Shown in pieces: positions 27,401 through 34,675 of a DNA stretch of 64,000 nucleotides; the stretch's first letter is position 1, and each line of letters opens with the position of its first letter. The position numbers and the translations under genes were made by a program. The notes under the pieces were generated by a model. That model was not told where the DNA came from. It searched no databases and worked only from the letters and a program-made list of their open reading frames with translations. Location of the stretch: NCBI GenBank assembly GCA_022829145.1, contig CM040743.1, positions 34,389,841 through 34,453,840 of the forward strand. The letters run 5' to 3'. This DNA comes from Albula goreensis. Its lineage: Eukaryota > Chordata > Actinopteri > Albuliformes > Albulidae.

Positions 27401-30400
27401 GCATGGTTTGTGTTGCTTTAACAATGTCCAGTATTAGTTGATCCTTGAACTAAGCACTGGCTAGACATGCTTGTGCATTTAAATCAATCTGATTGAAATT
27501 ATTTCCCCTTGATAGCCTTTCACCAGGGCAACCATGTTGAGCAGTAGCAACATGGGATATGCAAACAAAGAAGATGTAGAAATCAGGAGATTTGTACACA
27601 TTAGTTAGGCTCTGGCAAAACCTCATTGGTGTAGAATTTTTTTGGAAGGGGGCGTTGAGAGGCTGAGAGAACAAGGGAAATCATCCTGTTGAGTTCCGGT
27701 CGCTGGCAGCTCGTGTGTGGGTCTGTCTGTACTGTTGTCTATCGGTCTCTGCTGGGTCGCTCTGGAGAGCCGGGTACTGTACTGTCAATGTTTATCGATG
27801 TACCTGCAACTGTTGTGGAAATGAATCAATATTGTTAAATGCCAAAAGGCCACCAAATGGCTTTCCACTTTGAATTTTCACATTGCTCAATATTTTGGCA
27901 CATATCTGGCATGTGCATAGATTCAGAAATCATGTCATTTTTTATTTTAATCTTTAAAATTATGAGATATTAGTCAACATACACATAACATTCCGAAGAC
28001 CTTAATCTGCATAAAATATGGAAGGTATTTGGTGGACCTGGAGTGTTGTGGGCTAAGTGTGTGTTGTGTACAGAGCATTGGTTTGTGTTTTGAGGTCTGA
28101 GCTTATATGTCGGTTGTACCCTCCATCTCTATGCATTATCTCTATTTTGAATGGGAACGAGTGCAAGTTGGGAGGTACAGCCAAACCTATTACAATGGGT
28201 AAGGAAACAACAGCCCATCTTCATTTTACAGGAACCGGATTGGACTTCCCCATTGCTCACATGCTTTGACACTAATAAACATCCTGTGAGCTGAGCACAT
28301 TAAAGTGAGAAAGGACTACCAAAGCCTCCTGATAAATTTTCAGCTGACTGGTTTGAACTGAGCATCGCTATTTCTTGGCTGCTCAGCCTTAATGCCAGTT
28401 GAAACCATTCAGTCATTGGTGCTATGGTAGGTGAGTTCTCAACTTGCAAAGCCTCACCTGCCAGCCACCAGTGAAGCCCAAAATGGGAACCGCTCACCAT
28501 GGCAGCCTGGGGCCATCTCGTATGCTGCCCTGGTGTGCACGCCTGCAGCAGGGGCAGGTGGGAGGTATCTGTGGCTCTTGAGGTGGACTGTGTTTCATGG
28601 TGTGTGGTGCGTTGGATCGTGCTGGTCTCTGGTGTCTCCCCTGGCTGTGTGTAATGATGTGTGCTTCCTGCTGTCAAGGGTCGCTTGTGTTGAAATGACT
28701 GCTGTTTAGTCATTGTGGTGTGGCAGGTCTCGCCAGACCCTGGGACCCCCCATGTTTCTACATGCATATGTGTTTTACCTTAGCGGGGCCAGGCTGGCAG
28801 GGGGCAGAGGGTAGTGCTGCAAGACTCTCCAGGGCCAATGGGAGATCCTCACAGGAGGGTCACAGGGTCAAAGTTCAGCCACCCCTATTTATGCAGGCTG
28901 GTCTGAGTTTAGCCATATTTGCCAGTTTACTTAAGAGCTTTCACAGACTTAAATCAGTCCCATTGACAAATCCAGTAGTGTTTTACCAGTTTAGTTTGAT
29001 GATTAGTCTGTGATCAGGGATCAACAGAACAGATCTTTTTACATTTATTTTTAAGGTAAACTTTTAAAATGGTGAGGAACAAGACATCATATCACCTATG
29101 TAATTAAGAGGGATGTGCAAATTTGATAGCTTGTAATGAATTAGACAAGATTCCTTTAATGAGAGCAGTACTCTACAGCTTTGGATCTTGTAAAAGATAC
29201 ATGTAGAAGCTTCCTGTTTTAGCAGGGTTTACCTGAGTTGAAGAGAATAAATTAGGATACCTGAGACCCAAAGACTGACCCATGTGAGTCTGCGCTCACC
29301 ACTCTGCCTGTCTTCTCAGCCCTCTGTTTAACTGGTGGAGGTTGACAGGTGATGAGTTTACCCTCTTTTCTCCTCTCTCTCCTCCCTCTTTCTCACTCTC
29401 TTCCCTTTTGTCTTCCAGTCCCCTGACCCTGCTGAGAGTCCTCACTTCACTGATCACAGTCCCAGCAATGCCGGTAAGCCATTACTGCATCCACAGACCT
29501 CACACACTCCACATTTCGGACTTTCTACAGAATGGGTTTCCAGGCAGCGTGCAGTGATTCACCATCAAAAAGTCATAAATCTGGTCAGCTCTTAGAAACA
29601 ATTTCAATTATCCACTTACCTTGATGCCATAGGTTCAAGTATCAATTAAGAAAAGGCAATTACAATGATGATTGAAGTCTAGTGAATCATTTGTTACTCT
29701 TTTAATTTTTATATGTTGGGCTTTTAGTTTTCCATCTGTAATAGCACTGGAGTTCAAAGGCTTTGCTCTTTACATGGGCTTTGTCCATTTTGGAGCCCTC
29801 TTGTTTATCTGCCCTTATTCTCTGATTAATACCTTGGGCATATAACCGCAATCACTGGTTATCAGTTCAATTTGCGTCAATGCTCTTACTAACTCTAAGA
29901 TGGTCATACCATTGCAAGTCTGCTTAGAGTAGTATGAAAGGCCTCAGAGAGAGATGATGGTGTTTACCCCACTGAATAATTCATACTGTACATTGACAGG
30001 AGAGTAACAAAGACTATGACTCTCTTGATATTCTGCTTTGTAGCAAGAGATGGTATCATATCACCCTCTTCTTTGTGTGTTTATCTACACTGATGTGCTC
30101 CCACTTTGATTATCCTCCTGATTCAGGTGACTTCCTGGAATAAGCAACTGTCAAACACATTGGTAGGATCTGAGTGCTGCTTTGTGTGATAAATAGGGAT
30201 TCATGCTCTGCTCTGTTTCTCTTTGCTTTTCTGTGGGTGCAAAAGCACAGCTGCCAGCATGGTGTGAGGGGAAGGGTTGGGGGAAGTGTCCAAATGTCAG
30301 ACATGCACGCACACACACACACACACACACAGCATATGTGTAGTTGTGACTTGCATTTTTATTGCATTTTTATTGTTGATTTTAATTGTTAATGAGGAGA

Positions 30401-32003
30401 ACATCCACTTTCTAAAAACTCCCAATATTAAAAGGAATTATGGCATAGTGTTTGAACCAGTTTGGAGTCTGTTTGAACTACACATGATCATTTACTGCCA
30501 GCACCTCCATTCATGTATGTATTCTCTTTGGGTAGCCAATAAATAGCCTTAGAAATCTGCTTTTTGTTTGATGCCTGCATGACAGGTTTTTCATCTGAAT
30601 GACCAACATAGCTAGCACTTGTCCAGTTTCTTTTATCTCGAAGGTTTAACATCAGAAATGTGTGTTATAATCAACCCATTTTGATTCAAAAGAGTGTATC
30701 CATTAATCCATAAACCTATGCTATTGTTTAAGGCTTTAAAATGTATTCCGATTATCAATTCAGCACCATTATCTGGGGTTATTGCAGAAAGTATGTGTGA
30801 TTTTTATTTTTTTTAAATAGCATTGTCGGTTTAAATCCTCAAGACAGCCATGACTTGTTGACCTAGATGAACTTCCTGTGTGACCGCAAATGTACTAAAA
30901 ATGAGCTGATGTGGTAGAGTAGGAAGTGCGTGTTGTATTTTGCTGTTAAACAATTTGTTATCATAACAAGACAGAAAAGTGGGTGCTGGTTTTTACTCAG
31001 TCATTCAGGACAGAAAGATTGGTGAGGTCATTCACCCATTTTATAGGCATAGGACAGATGTGTGGGCGTTGATTTTTTTTTTTTTCTGGTCAAAATTAAA
31101 AAGCAAAAAGGTGAGTATTGGTTTCAGTGGGCTTTCCAAGCGGGTTGAGCTTGCAGCACTAATCTGAAGGGCCTCTTTTTAAGATTAAGCCATGCATTTT
31201 CCATCAGCCTCGGGGAAAACAGGAAGTCTGTCCTAGATATTCCCAGGGGGCTGATGGTTTCTCTTCCTGCCTCTAACCCCAATCAAACACCACCTGCACA
31301 CCTAAAGTTACGCTTCATATTTCACAGGGAGGGGAGGGGTAAAAATATGTCAGACTTGTTTAAATCAGCATTTCTGGGGCACTGGGAAGATGTGCAGATG
31401 TGAAGAGGGACCAGGGACTCAGATAACACCACTGTGTCTGTGTTGAAAACACAGGTAGAGCTTGGTTTCTTAAGGAGGTGGTGATGGGAGAAAATACGCT
31501 GCTTTGTCCCCTGCAATGCAGCTGATGCAGCTACTCCACACACTGGCAAGAGACGAGCATCGAGCTTCAGTATCTGTGCTCCTGTTTTACTCCCACACCA
31601 CTATTTTTGGCCATAGGCAGGAATCAACTATAGAATTAGCACTACAGTATATGAAAATACTAGACTAGCCCACCTGCTCTTGTGCGGCATGAATTCATTC
31701 CCAATGAGAACTCTTCTTCACTCTGCTGAGGCACCCTTTTCATAACACTGCACACCCCATTATAAACTTGCACAAAGACAAAGGGAAAGGCCAGTTGATC
31801 TGCTTTGGGTCTTTTCTCATCCATGGTTTTTTGTTCTCCTTTCTCACTCTTTCTCTTTCTCTCTCCCACCCCACACAGACCCTGACGCCCAGGTGCCCCT
31901 GCCCCTGCCCTCCTCCTCCGCCCTGGAGGAGATGGCGCTCTACAGCAACAAACGCAAGCTGAGACATGGCCGTCGGAGCTTGGAGACGGCTGTTCCTACA
32001 TAA
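2943..32003 (+). CDS. scrib: Scribble polarity scaffold, PDZ1 to C-terminus (5'-partial, 30 coding exons)
   Basis: Scribble is a LAP-family scaffold (LRRs plus four PDZ domains) at the cell cortex and basolateral junctions. With DLG and LGL it sets apico-basal polarity, and with Vangl proteins planar polarity. The window encodes about 1170 residues: PDZ1 (about 1-85), PDZ2 (136-221), PDZ3 (272-360), PDZ4 (370-460), then a long Ser/Pro- and charge-rich tail ending ETAVPT. The carboxylate loops GLGI, GLGF, PLGL and KLGI and an alpha-B His in each PDZ are visible. Spliced exons: 2943-3032, 3461-3538, 3729-4046, 5177-5257, 7868-8114, 8640-8750, 8961-9137, 9682-9798, 10043-10231, 10693-10812, 11204-11260, 12291-12350, 13124-13204, 14216-14287, 14774-14833, 15160-15207, 15847-15972, 17139-17249, 17655-17705, 18192-18335, 20010-20172, 20356-20551, 21041-21130, 21477-21659, 23286-23396, 23784-23923, 24235-24272, 26328-26402, 29419-29473, 31879-32003. 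Frame closes at all junctions except for one extra base in 7868-8114. The LRR exons lie before the window. Confidence 0.96.
3461..3538 (+). CDS. scrib: scrib exon: PDZ1 core strands
   Basis: Twenty-six codons, phase 0 to 0, beginning GIFISRVSEEGPAARAG and ending GDKLLE, the central PDZ1 strands. The donor is gtacaa, a weaker match than its neighbours. Confidence 0.95.
3729..4046 (+). CDS. scrib: scrib exon: end of PDZ1, linker, start of PDZ2
   Basis: 106 codons, phase 0 to 0. It begins VNGVDLHEAEHQRAVEAL (alpha-B helix with His), passes through the conserved linker MVEPENAITTTPLRPEDDY, and ends in the PDZ2 loop GLGFSIAGGKGSTPYRTGDM. It is the second-largest coding block of scrib here if exon 7868-8114 is set aside, and the longest scrib exon overall. 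Confidence 0.95.
4047..7867 (+). other. scrib introns around exon 5177-5257
   Basis: Two introns, 1.1 and 2.6 kb. They hold an (AC)n tract at 4279-4297, a pyrimidine-rich stretch at 6160-6250, and a CTCF-like GCGCCCTCTTGTG at 6034-6046. No further exon was supported. A gacatg-gtaacc at about 6345 resembles the end of exon 3729-4046 but has no open partner. Confidence 0.6.
5177..5257 (+). CDS. scrib: scrib exon: PDZ2 core strands
   Basis: Twenty-seven codons, phase 0 to 0: GIYISRIAEGGAAHR through GDRVIS, followed by a consensus gtgagt donor. It corresponds to the vertebrate PDZ2 segment of the same length. Confidence 0.95.
7868..8114 (+). CDS. scrib: scrib exon: end of PDZ2 and linker, with +1 frameshift
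   Basis: It begins INGVDMTEARHDQAVTLL, the PDZ2 alpha-B helix, and runs into a Pro/Ser/Thr-rich linker. At 247 bp it is one base longer than a multiple of three, although the flanking exons both need phase 0. The opening frame meets TGA at 8099-8101. The neighbouring frame is open through the last codons LEDEYPIE and joins correctly to EVTLVKAGG in the next exon. The switch must lie between about 7950 and 8030, where runs of C5, G5, C5 and C7 occur. A homopolymer base error is the simplest reading. A real allele-specific lesion is possible but unlikely, because everything downstream is intact. Confidence 0.88.
8640..8750 (+). CDS. scrib: scrib exon: PDZ3 first half
   Basis: Thirty-seven codons, phase 0 to 0. 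It contains GGPLGLSIVGGSDHASHPFG and ends EPGVFISK, the PDZ3 ligand loop and following strands. Confidence 0.95.
8961..9137 (+). CDS. scrib: scrib exon: PDZ3 second half
   Basis: Fifty-nine codons, phase 0 to 0. It contains SGLRVGDRILEVNGIDLRH and THQEAVHALL (alpha-B His), and ends LVRRDPAPPGMR, a conserved PDZ3-PDZ4 linker. Confidence 0.95.
9682..9798 (+). CDS. scrib: scrib exon: PDZ4 first half
   Basis: Thirty-nine codons, phase 0 to 0. It carries GEKLGISIRGGAKGHAGNP and DPTDEGIFISK, the PDZ4 loop and strands. Confidence 0.95.
10043..10231 (+). CDS. scrib: scrib exon: PDZ4 second half
   Basis: Sixty-three codons, phase 0 to 0, from VSSSGAAARDGRLQVGMR through THTEAVRVLRAVGDTLEV to DGFDPHAAAAIE. 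The donor is gtcagt. Reading through it would add a short unrelated tail, so the splice is preferred. Confidence 0.94.
10693..10812 (+). CDS. scrib: scrib exon: post-PDZ4 conserved block
   Basis: Forty codons, phase 0 to 0. It includes SPGIIANPFTAG and NSMESISSIDRDVSPEEMD, a conserved Scribble serine-rich segment after PDZ4. Confidence 0.93.
11204..11260 (+). CDS. scrib: scrib exon: charged helix segment
   Basis: Nineteen codons, phase 0 to 0, Glu/Lys-rich (EAEKERVPSQWEKEELEKV). The acceptor follows a long pyrimidine tract. Confidence 0.85.
11261..12290 (+). repeat. scrib intron with AATTCA-rich imperfect repeat
   Basis: At about 11583-11706 many imperfect copies of AATTCA and TGAAATT on both strands form a self-complementary AT-rich block. 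This is a type of low-complexity repeat often seen in fish introns. A poly(A) run lies at 11818-11836. CA-rich DNA follows the exon 11204-11260 donor at 11290-11325. Confidence 0.55.
12291..12350 (+). CDS. scrib: scrib micro-exon: Glu-rich helix
   Basis: Twenty codons, phase 0 to 0: ERMRLEREEANRLLEEEEAE, then gtgagg. The composition fits the charged coiled segment between neighbouring exons. The acceptor (caatgaag) is purine-rich with a poor pyrimidine tract, so inclusion may be regulated. Confidence 0.75.
12351..13123 (+). other. scrib intron
   Basis: No exon seen. It starts with a CTCF-like CCACCAGGGGGAGA at 12382-12395 just after the donor. A short direct repeat of AGAAGCTTCAGA-type sequence lies near 12880-12905. 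Confidence 0.5.
13124..13204 (+). CDS. scrib: scrib exon: conserved LKLDYRTLAALP block
   Basis: Twenty-seven codons, phase 0 to 0. PLKLDYRTLAALPTTSLQKV corresponds to the conserved tail motif PLKLDYRALAAVP of vertebrate Scribble. Confidence 0.93.
13205..14215 (+). other. scrib intron
   Basis: One kilobase of unique-looking sequence. No exon, repeat or regulatory motif that I can support. Confidence 0.5.
14216..14287 (+). CDS. scrib: scrib exon: Ser/Pro-rich tail
   Basis: Twenty-four codons, phase 0 to 0, starting TSSSEAQGMSSPCREAPYSP. Good acceptor tttccag and donor gtgagt. Confidence 0.85.
14774..14833 (+). CDS. scrib: scrib exon: short Ser/Pro tail segment
   Basis: Twenty codons, phase 0 to 0: QLPRSYSLQPAVAPGRETRF. 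A strong T-rich tract precedes it and gtaagt follows. NAGNAG-like ambiguity (caccagcag) could add one Gln. It is possibly optional, since phase 0 on both sides permits skipping. Confidence 0.75.
15160..15207 (+). CDS. scrib: scrib exon: 16-codon tail segment
   Basis: Phase 0 to 0: ANINLHGNSSPKETSL, with a strong pyrimidine tract and consensus gtgagt donor. It is small and symmetric, hence a candidate for skipping. Confidence 0.78.
15847..15972 (+). CDS. scrib: scrib exon: Ser/Pro-rich tail
   Basis: Forty-two codons, phase 0 to 0, rich in SPS motifs (SSPSPDGRSSPSPFQHSPSP). It is a likely phosphorylation-rich disordered segment. Confidence 0.85.
15973..17138 (+). other. scrib intron
   Basis: 1.17 kb. 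Only a strong pyrimidine tract before the next acceptor stands out (about 17041-17136). No further exon was supported. Confidence 0.5.
17139..17249 (+). CDS. scrib: scrib exon: conserved PDEFPINIKQAYKAFAAVP block
   Basis: Thirty-seven codons, phase 0 to 0. The motif SPDEFPINIKQAYKAFAAVP aligns with the mammalian SPDELPANVKQAYRAFAAVP tail motif, which anchors the gene identity here. Confidence 0.94.
17655..17705 (+). CDS. scrib: scrib exon: 17-codon tail segment
   Basis: Phase 0 to 0: ETSGPKNHIHPRHPSPD, donor gtgagt, acceptor ctgcag. Basic and His-rich. Confidence 0.8.
18192..18335 (+). CDS. scrib: scrib exon: tail with SLAAVP-like motif
   Basis: Forty-eight codons, phase 0 to 0. It contains GLDEVFEDKGKYGKSPTSPR and DYLSLAAVPRLSRPSLELQ, echoing the LAAVP/FAAVP motifs of the two earlier conserved tail blocks. 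Confidence 0.88.
18336..20009 (+). other. scrib intron with SINE relic
   Basis: 1.67 kb. A SINE tail relic lies at 18521-18558 (separate entry). The rest is AT-rich unique sequence with no exon. Confidence 0.55.
18521..18558 (+). repeat. SINE 3'-tail relic
   Basis: The sequence TGTAAGTCTTTCTGGATACG followed by AGCATCTGCTAAATGC matches the common fish tail of type TGTAAGTCGCTCTGGATAAG-AGCGTCTGCTAAATG, shared by SINEs that use L2-type LINE machinery. The upstream body is too diverged to assign, with no clear A or B box. Confidence 0.7.
20010..20172 (+). CDS. scrib: scrib exon: FRDRQKYFEIDV block
   Basis: 163 bp, phase 0 to 1. It contains SFRDRQKYFEIDVKQQTPD and RVSLVGEDDLKKMKEEE, matching the conserved Scribble block SFRERQKYFELEV-RVSLVGADDLRKM. 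Confidence 0.95.
20356..20551 (+). CDS. scrib: scrib exon: acidic and lysine-rich tail
   Basis: 196 bp, phase 1 to 2. A-RKIEQHARDYLLDEDEEEEE is followed by VVLDGVEYKVESV and a Ser/Pro segment. The donor is gtatga, which is non-consensus, but the frame closes with the next exon. Confidence 0.9.
21041..21130 (+). CDS. scrib: scrib exon: NSFEDSFRLEQRP block
   Basis: Ninety bases, phase 2 to 2. It encodes PSSVDGKVDSQRNSFEDSF then RLEQRPNSMTG. It is symmetric, so could be skipped without frame change. Confidence 0.87.
21389..21469 (+). repeat. (GT)n microsatellite at a scrib splice acceptor
   Basis: (GT)32 at 21389-21452, a short acggg interruption, then more TG to 21469. It ends eight bases before the exon that starts at 21477 and stands where the polypyrimidine tract would normally be. 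Confidence 0.97.
21477..21659 (+). CDS. scrib: scrib exon: RTAKAERRHQERLRMQSPE block
   Basis: 183 bp, phase 2 to 2. RTAKAERRHQERLRMQSPE and LSPAEKRALEAEKRAMWRAA closely match the mammalian tail. The donor is gtatga. Its acceptor lies directly after a TG repeat. Confidence 0.95.
21660..23285 (+). other. scrib intron with long pyrimidine tract
   Basis: 1.6 kb. A decoy acceptor (tctcccccag) at about 22345 leads only into hydrophobic codons unlike Scribble. The last 260 bases (about 23025-23285) are very C/T-rich before the next exon. Confidence 0.55.
23286..23396 (+). CDS. scrib: scrib probable cassette exon: Tyr/Arg-rich 37 codons
   Basis: 111 bp, phase 2 to 2. It encodes PYGLEEDVRQYEQNLAKRLY and QSRVRASQGPASTTQP. 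The flanking exons also join in frame without it (CG plus TATG gives Arg-Met), recreating the mammalian-like RAARMKSLEQ junction. It is therefore an in-frame optional insert. A G-rich run sits 39 bases past its donor. Confidence 0.82.
23784..23923 (+). CDS. scrib: scrib exon: MKSLEQDALKAQM block
   Basis: 140 bp, phase 2 to 1. MKSLEQDALKAQMVIAKS and SPSPAPTPSPTPLE align with the conserved mammalian tail. Donor gtcagt. Confidence 0.95.
24235..24272 (+). CDS. scrib: scrib micro-exon: DTSPRSVTSPGRL
   Basis: 38 bp, phase 1 to 0. It encodes DTSPRSVTSPGRL, matching the TSTSPGRLSP motif in mammals. Good acceptor ccaacag and donor gtaagg. Confidence 0.9.
24273..26327 (+). other. scrib intron with TGAGTCA-containing minisatellite
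   Basis: Two kilobases without a supported exon. At 26190-26300 there are diverged copies of a CCTGAATGAGTCATGGC-type unit, including a palindromic double AP-1-like site. Confidence 0.6.
26328..26402 (+). CDS. scrib: scrib exon: FDYRQFAAIPSSKPVYDIQ block
   Basis: Twenty-five codons, phase 0 to 0: SLSEKKFDYRQFAAIPSS then KPVYDIQ. It continues the recurring xYRxxAAxP tail motif. It is well open and correctly spliced, and probably belongs to a longer isoform type than the commonest human one. Confidence 0.9.
26403..29418 (+). other. scrib intron (3.0 kb)
   Basis: No exon with Scribble-like sequence. A minus-strand open frame at 28300-28767 (155 codons) looks like chance. No repeat family recognised. 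Confidence 0.5.
29419..29473 (+). CDS. scrib: scrib exon: SPDPAESPHFTDHSPSNA
   Basis: 55 bp, phase 0 to 1, acceptor cttccag after a long pyrimidine tract, donor gtaagc. It encodes SPDPAESPHFTDHSPSNA and joins Asp of the last exon. Confidence 0.88.
29474..31878 (+). other. scrib last intron (2.4 kb)
   Basis: It holds a (CA)11 tract at 30310-30331 and otherwise unique AT-rich DNA. No exon supported. Confidence 0.55.
31879..32003 (+). CDS. scrib: scrib terminal coding exon
   Basis: It enters in phase 1 and encodes Asp-Pro-Asp-Ala, a Pro/Ser stretch, then LEEMALYSNKRKLRHGRRSL and the C-terminus ETAVPT, with TAA at 32001-32003. The acceptor is cacacag. Confidence 0.93.
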
Positions 32004-34675
32004 TCACCCACACACACAAACACACGAGCATTCACACACAATACCATACACCCACTCGGCCATTCCCACATAACTCCACACGTATGCATGGGCAGGAGTG
32101 TCCTCGTCGATACACAACAGACGTGTTACCTTGGAAATGAGTGCACAAGCTGTTGTCTCCTGCCTGTTGGAGCTGGAGGGGGGGGGGGTGTTTCCACGGA
32201 GATGTGGGCCACAGTTGGAATGGAAACACCTTCACAAGTTGTCTGATTGTGAAAAGCAGAGAAGCAGGGTGGGGCCGTGCTGTTATATAAAACACCACAA
32301 ACCCTATTCTGTGTTTTTATATTGACTTTTTTTTTCAGTTTGCGTTTTAGAAGCTGAATTATTTTTACAAGGCGACATGTATGTTTTTATTTTCTGATTC
32401 CTCCACGATTTTGAGGTTTTCAGATTTTCTTTTCTTTGTATTGTTTTACCACCTTGTGGAGGAGGAAAAAAATAGTCATAGTTGTTTTAATAACTGTAAA
32501 TCTTTTGCAATGATTCATTTTGAAGGGTTTTCTGCTCAAGGTGTTGTAGGATCGCAGGGGTCTTTGGGAGGTTGTAAATATGTGAAGGGGGCTCCCAAAA
32601 ATCCCGCTGACTCAAGGGAAGTGGTCACTCTGCTACCTTCACTGCTACCGGGAAACAGCGCAGATCAGACACTACTTTTCTCTGCTGTGCTGTTAGCCCA
32701 GCCTCACTCCATTTTTAAAGTAAACCGTTTTTACTCCTTTTAAGAAATTTGTTGACTTCTTCCCTTCACTTCAAAAGGCTTAAACGGAGGCTGAAAATCA
32801 GACTTGTGTTGATAAGCATTATAGTACATATCAGTTTGGCTGTTGTTAATGGCAGAGACTGTTGATGGAGACATTGATGCCTTGGTGTAAAGCTTTAGAT
32901 TTATATAAATCGTTTAGTGCACAAATGATATAATTCTACATGTGGTGCTTGTTACATTACAGATGAATGTATTCTTGATGATGCAGAGATGTGAATTGGG
33001 CCGTGTAGTCCACAATGCTTTGCAGTACATTGTGATTGTAAACTGACAGAATAAGTTTGGTTGTTGTCATTTAGTCTAAGCCCAGAATCACAGGGCTTCT
33101 TTTCAGATAACTGTCTGTCAAAAAAGAGGAAATTTTTCAGATCTCTTGTAGAACAGTCTAGCAAATTGCATAAGACAGGAACAACTTCTTCTTCAACTCT
33201 TGAAAGTTCATTTGCTGAGTTTCCATCTTTTGTTAATGGTTTTAGAATTAGCGAAGGGCATCCTTGACATTAGGTAAAGTACTTTTAGATAGTTAGGTGC
33301 TCTGGTTGTTAACCAAATGTGTTTTGAGAAGTCAGGGCACTTGTTTTGTAGGTATGTACAGTCCTGTAGATGGGTAGTATTTATAGTGCTGAATTGGATA
33401 TGGCGTATCCATTGGGCTAAATAAGAAGGAGTAAATTGTTTAGAAATTGAATTTTTGTCAGTCTTGGAAGGAAGTTGTCAAGTGGGCCTCTTGAAAGAAC
33501 CCCCTGGCTCATAATGTAAATTATTTTTGACTGAAACTTTTGAAGCAGCTTATTTGTGGTCTTTAAGTTGCAGCACAGTTGATGGACAGAAAATGCACAT
33601 GTTTTAAAACATTCCGAATATAACACCAGGAGAGACGAGGAGGAGGATCACAAAAACAACAGCCTAAATCTGCACAGCCGCAGGGTGTCAATGGAAATAA
33701 TCAAAGGACCATACATTTGGTTTGAACAGGAAACAACAGCGCCTTTCTCAGAAACACAAACCTTGTGCACAGTGTCAGTTTTAAATTAATATTTAAATGA
33801 ATATTTCTTTGATTTCAGCAGAGGAAAATGACTGAATGCATGATTTATTAACCCAGTGTTAGACAATAAGGGGCTGACAAGTATCTTTCTTCAATGCTGT
33901 TCATATCTTACCTTACAGAGCTGGTGAAGGTAGCAGATATTTGTGTCTCTGTCTTGTTAATTTAATCTGCAGCCACTGATATGACTATGTTGTGGTGTGA
34001 ATAATGTACATATACAACAGAAAACTAAAATTCCAAACTGAGCCTATATTTTTTTTTTTTTTTTTTTTGTTTTGCTGAGGCTGAACCAGCATGCTGACTG
34101 GTGAAAGTGACCAGATAAGACACTAGACAGGGAGCTACCTGTGTGTACATACCTGTGTAAACTTATTTGATGTCACTTTTTTGACAAGACTAATAGTCCC
34201 CCCAAATGTATTTCTTTGTGTTACTCATAATTCAGATTTACTTAATTTAAGAAAAAATAATGATGGCTCTTGTTACATAATTAAAGCAAGGATTTGTTGC
34301 TGAGTTTAATTTTTACTAATTATAGCTTCGTTTTGTACATGCTAACTGAAAATCAGTCATTTGTGAATGTTTTTTTTTTTTTTAATCCGTTAAATCTTTC
34401 TGGGATTTTCCAAGCAAATGGGATATACTCAATACACTACATTTTTACATATAACAATGTTGTTTTATAATTTAATTGATTTTTTGTTGGGTTATGCTTT
34501 TCTCTGAATTTTCTTGGGGGGCTTTTATTTTCCAAAAGGGTGGGGGGAAGGGGGAAAACAGGTGACAGGTCAGGGGTCAAAGCTCATCCAAGACTGTAAC
34601 TAGTGAATTTGTACAACCAAAGAAGTCTATTTTGTGGTTCAGGAAATAATAAAAGTTTACTTTTCATTTAACAAC
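32004..34675 (+). other. scrib: scrib 3'UTR
   Basis: About 2.65 kb between the stop and the poly(A) signal, without another gene. It starts CA-rich, has a G11 run near 32178-32188 and a T-run of about 22 near 34050. The end is inferred from the AATAAA at 34648 and the T/G-rich sequence after it. Confidence 0.75.
34648..34653 (+). terminator. scrib poly(A) signal
   Basis: Canonical AATAAA, with downstream T/G-rich sequence from about 34680 (tgtccatgtttatatctttg). It is the best-placed signal after the scrib stop codon. Confidence 0.75.

Noticed and set aside
28300-28767. 155-codon open frame on the minus strand inside a scrib intron
   Set aside because: Ser/Thr/His-rich without a domain, no start context, splice support or poly(A) signal. 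Long chance frames are expected in GC-richer introns.
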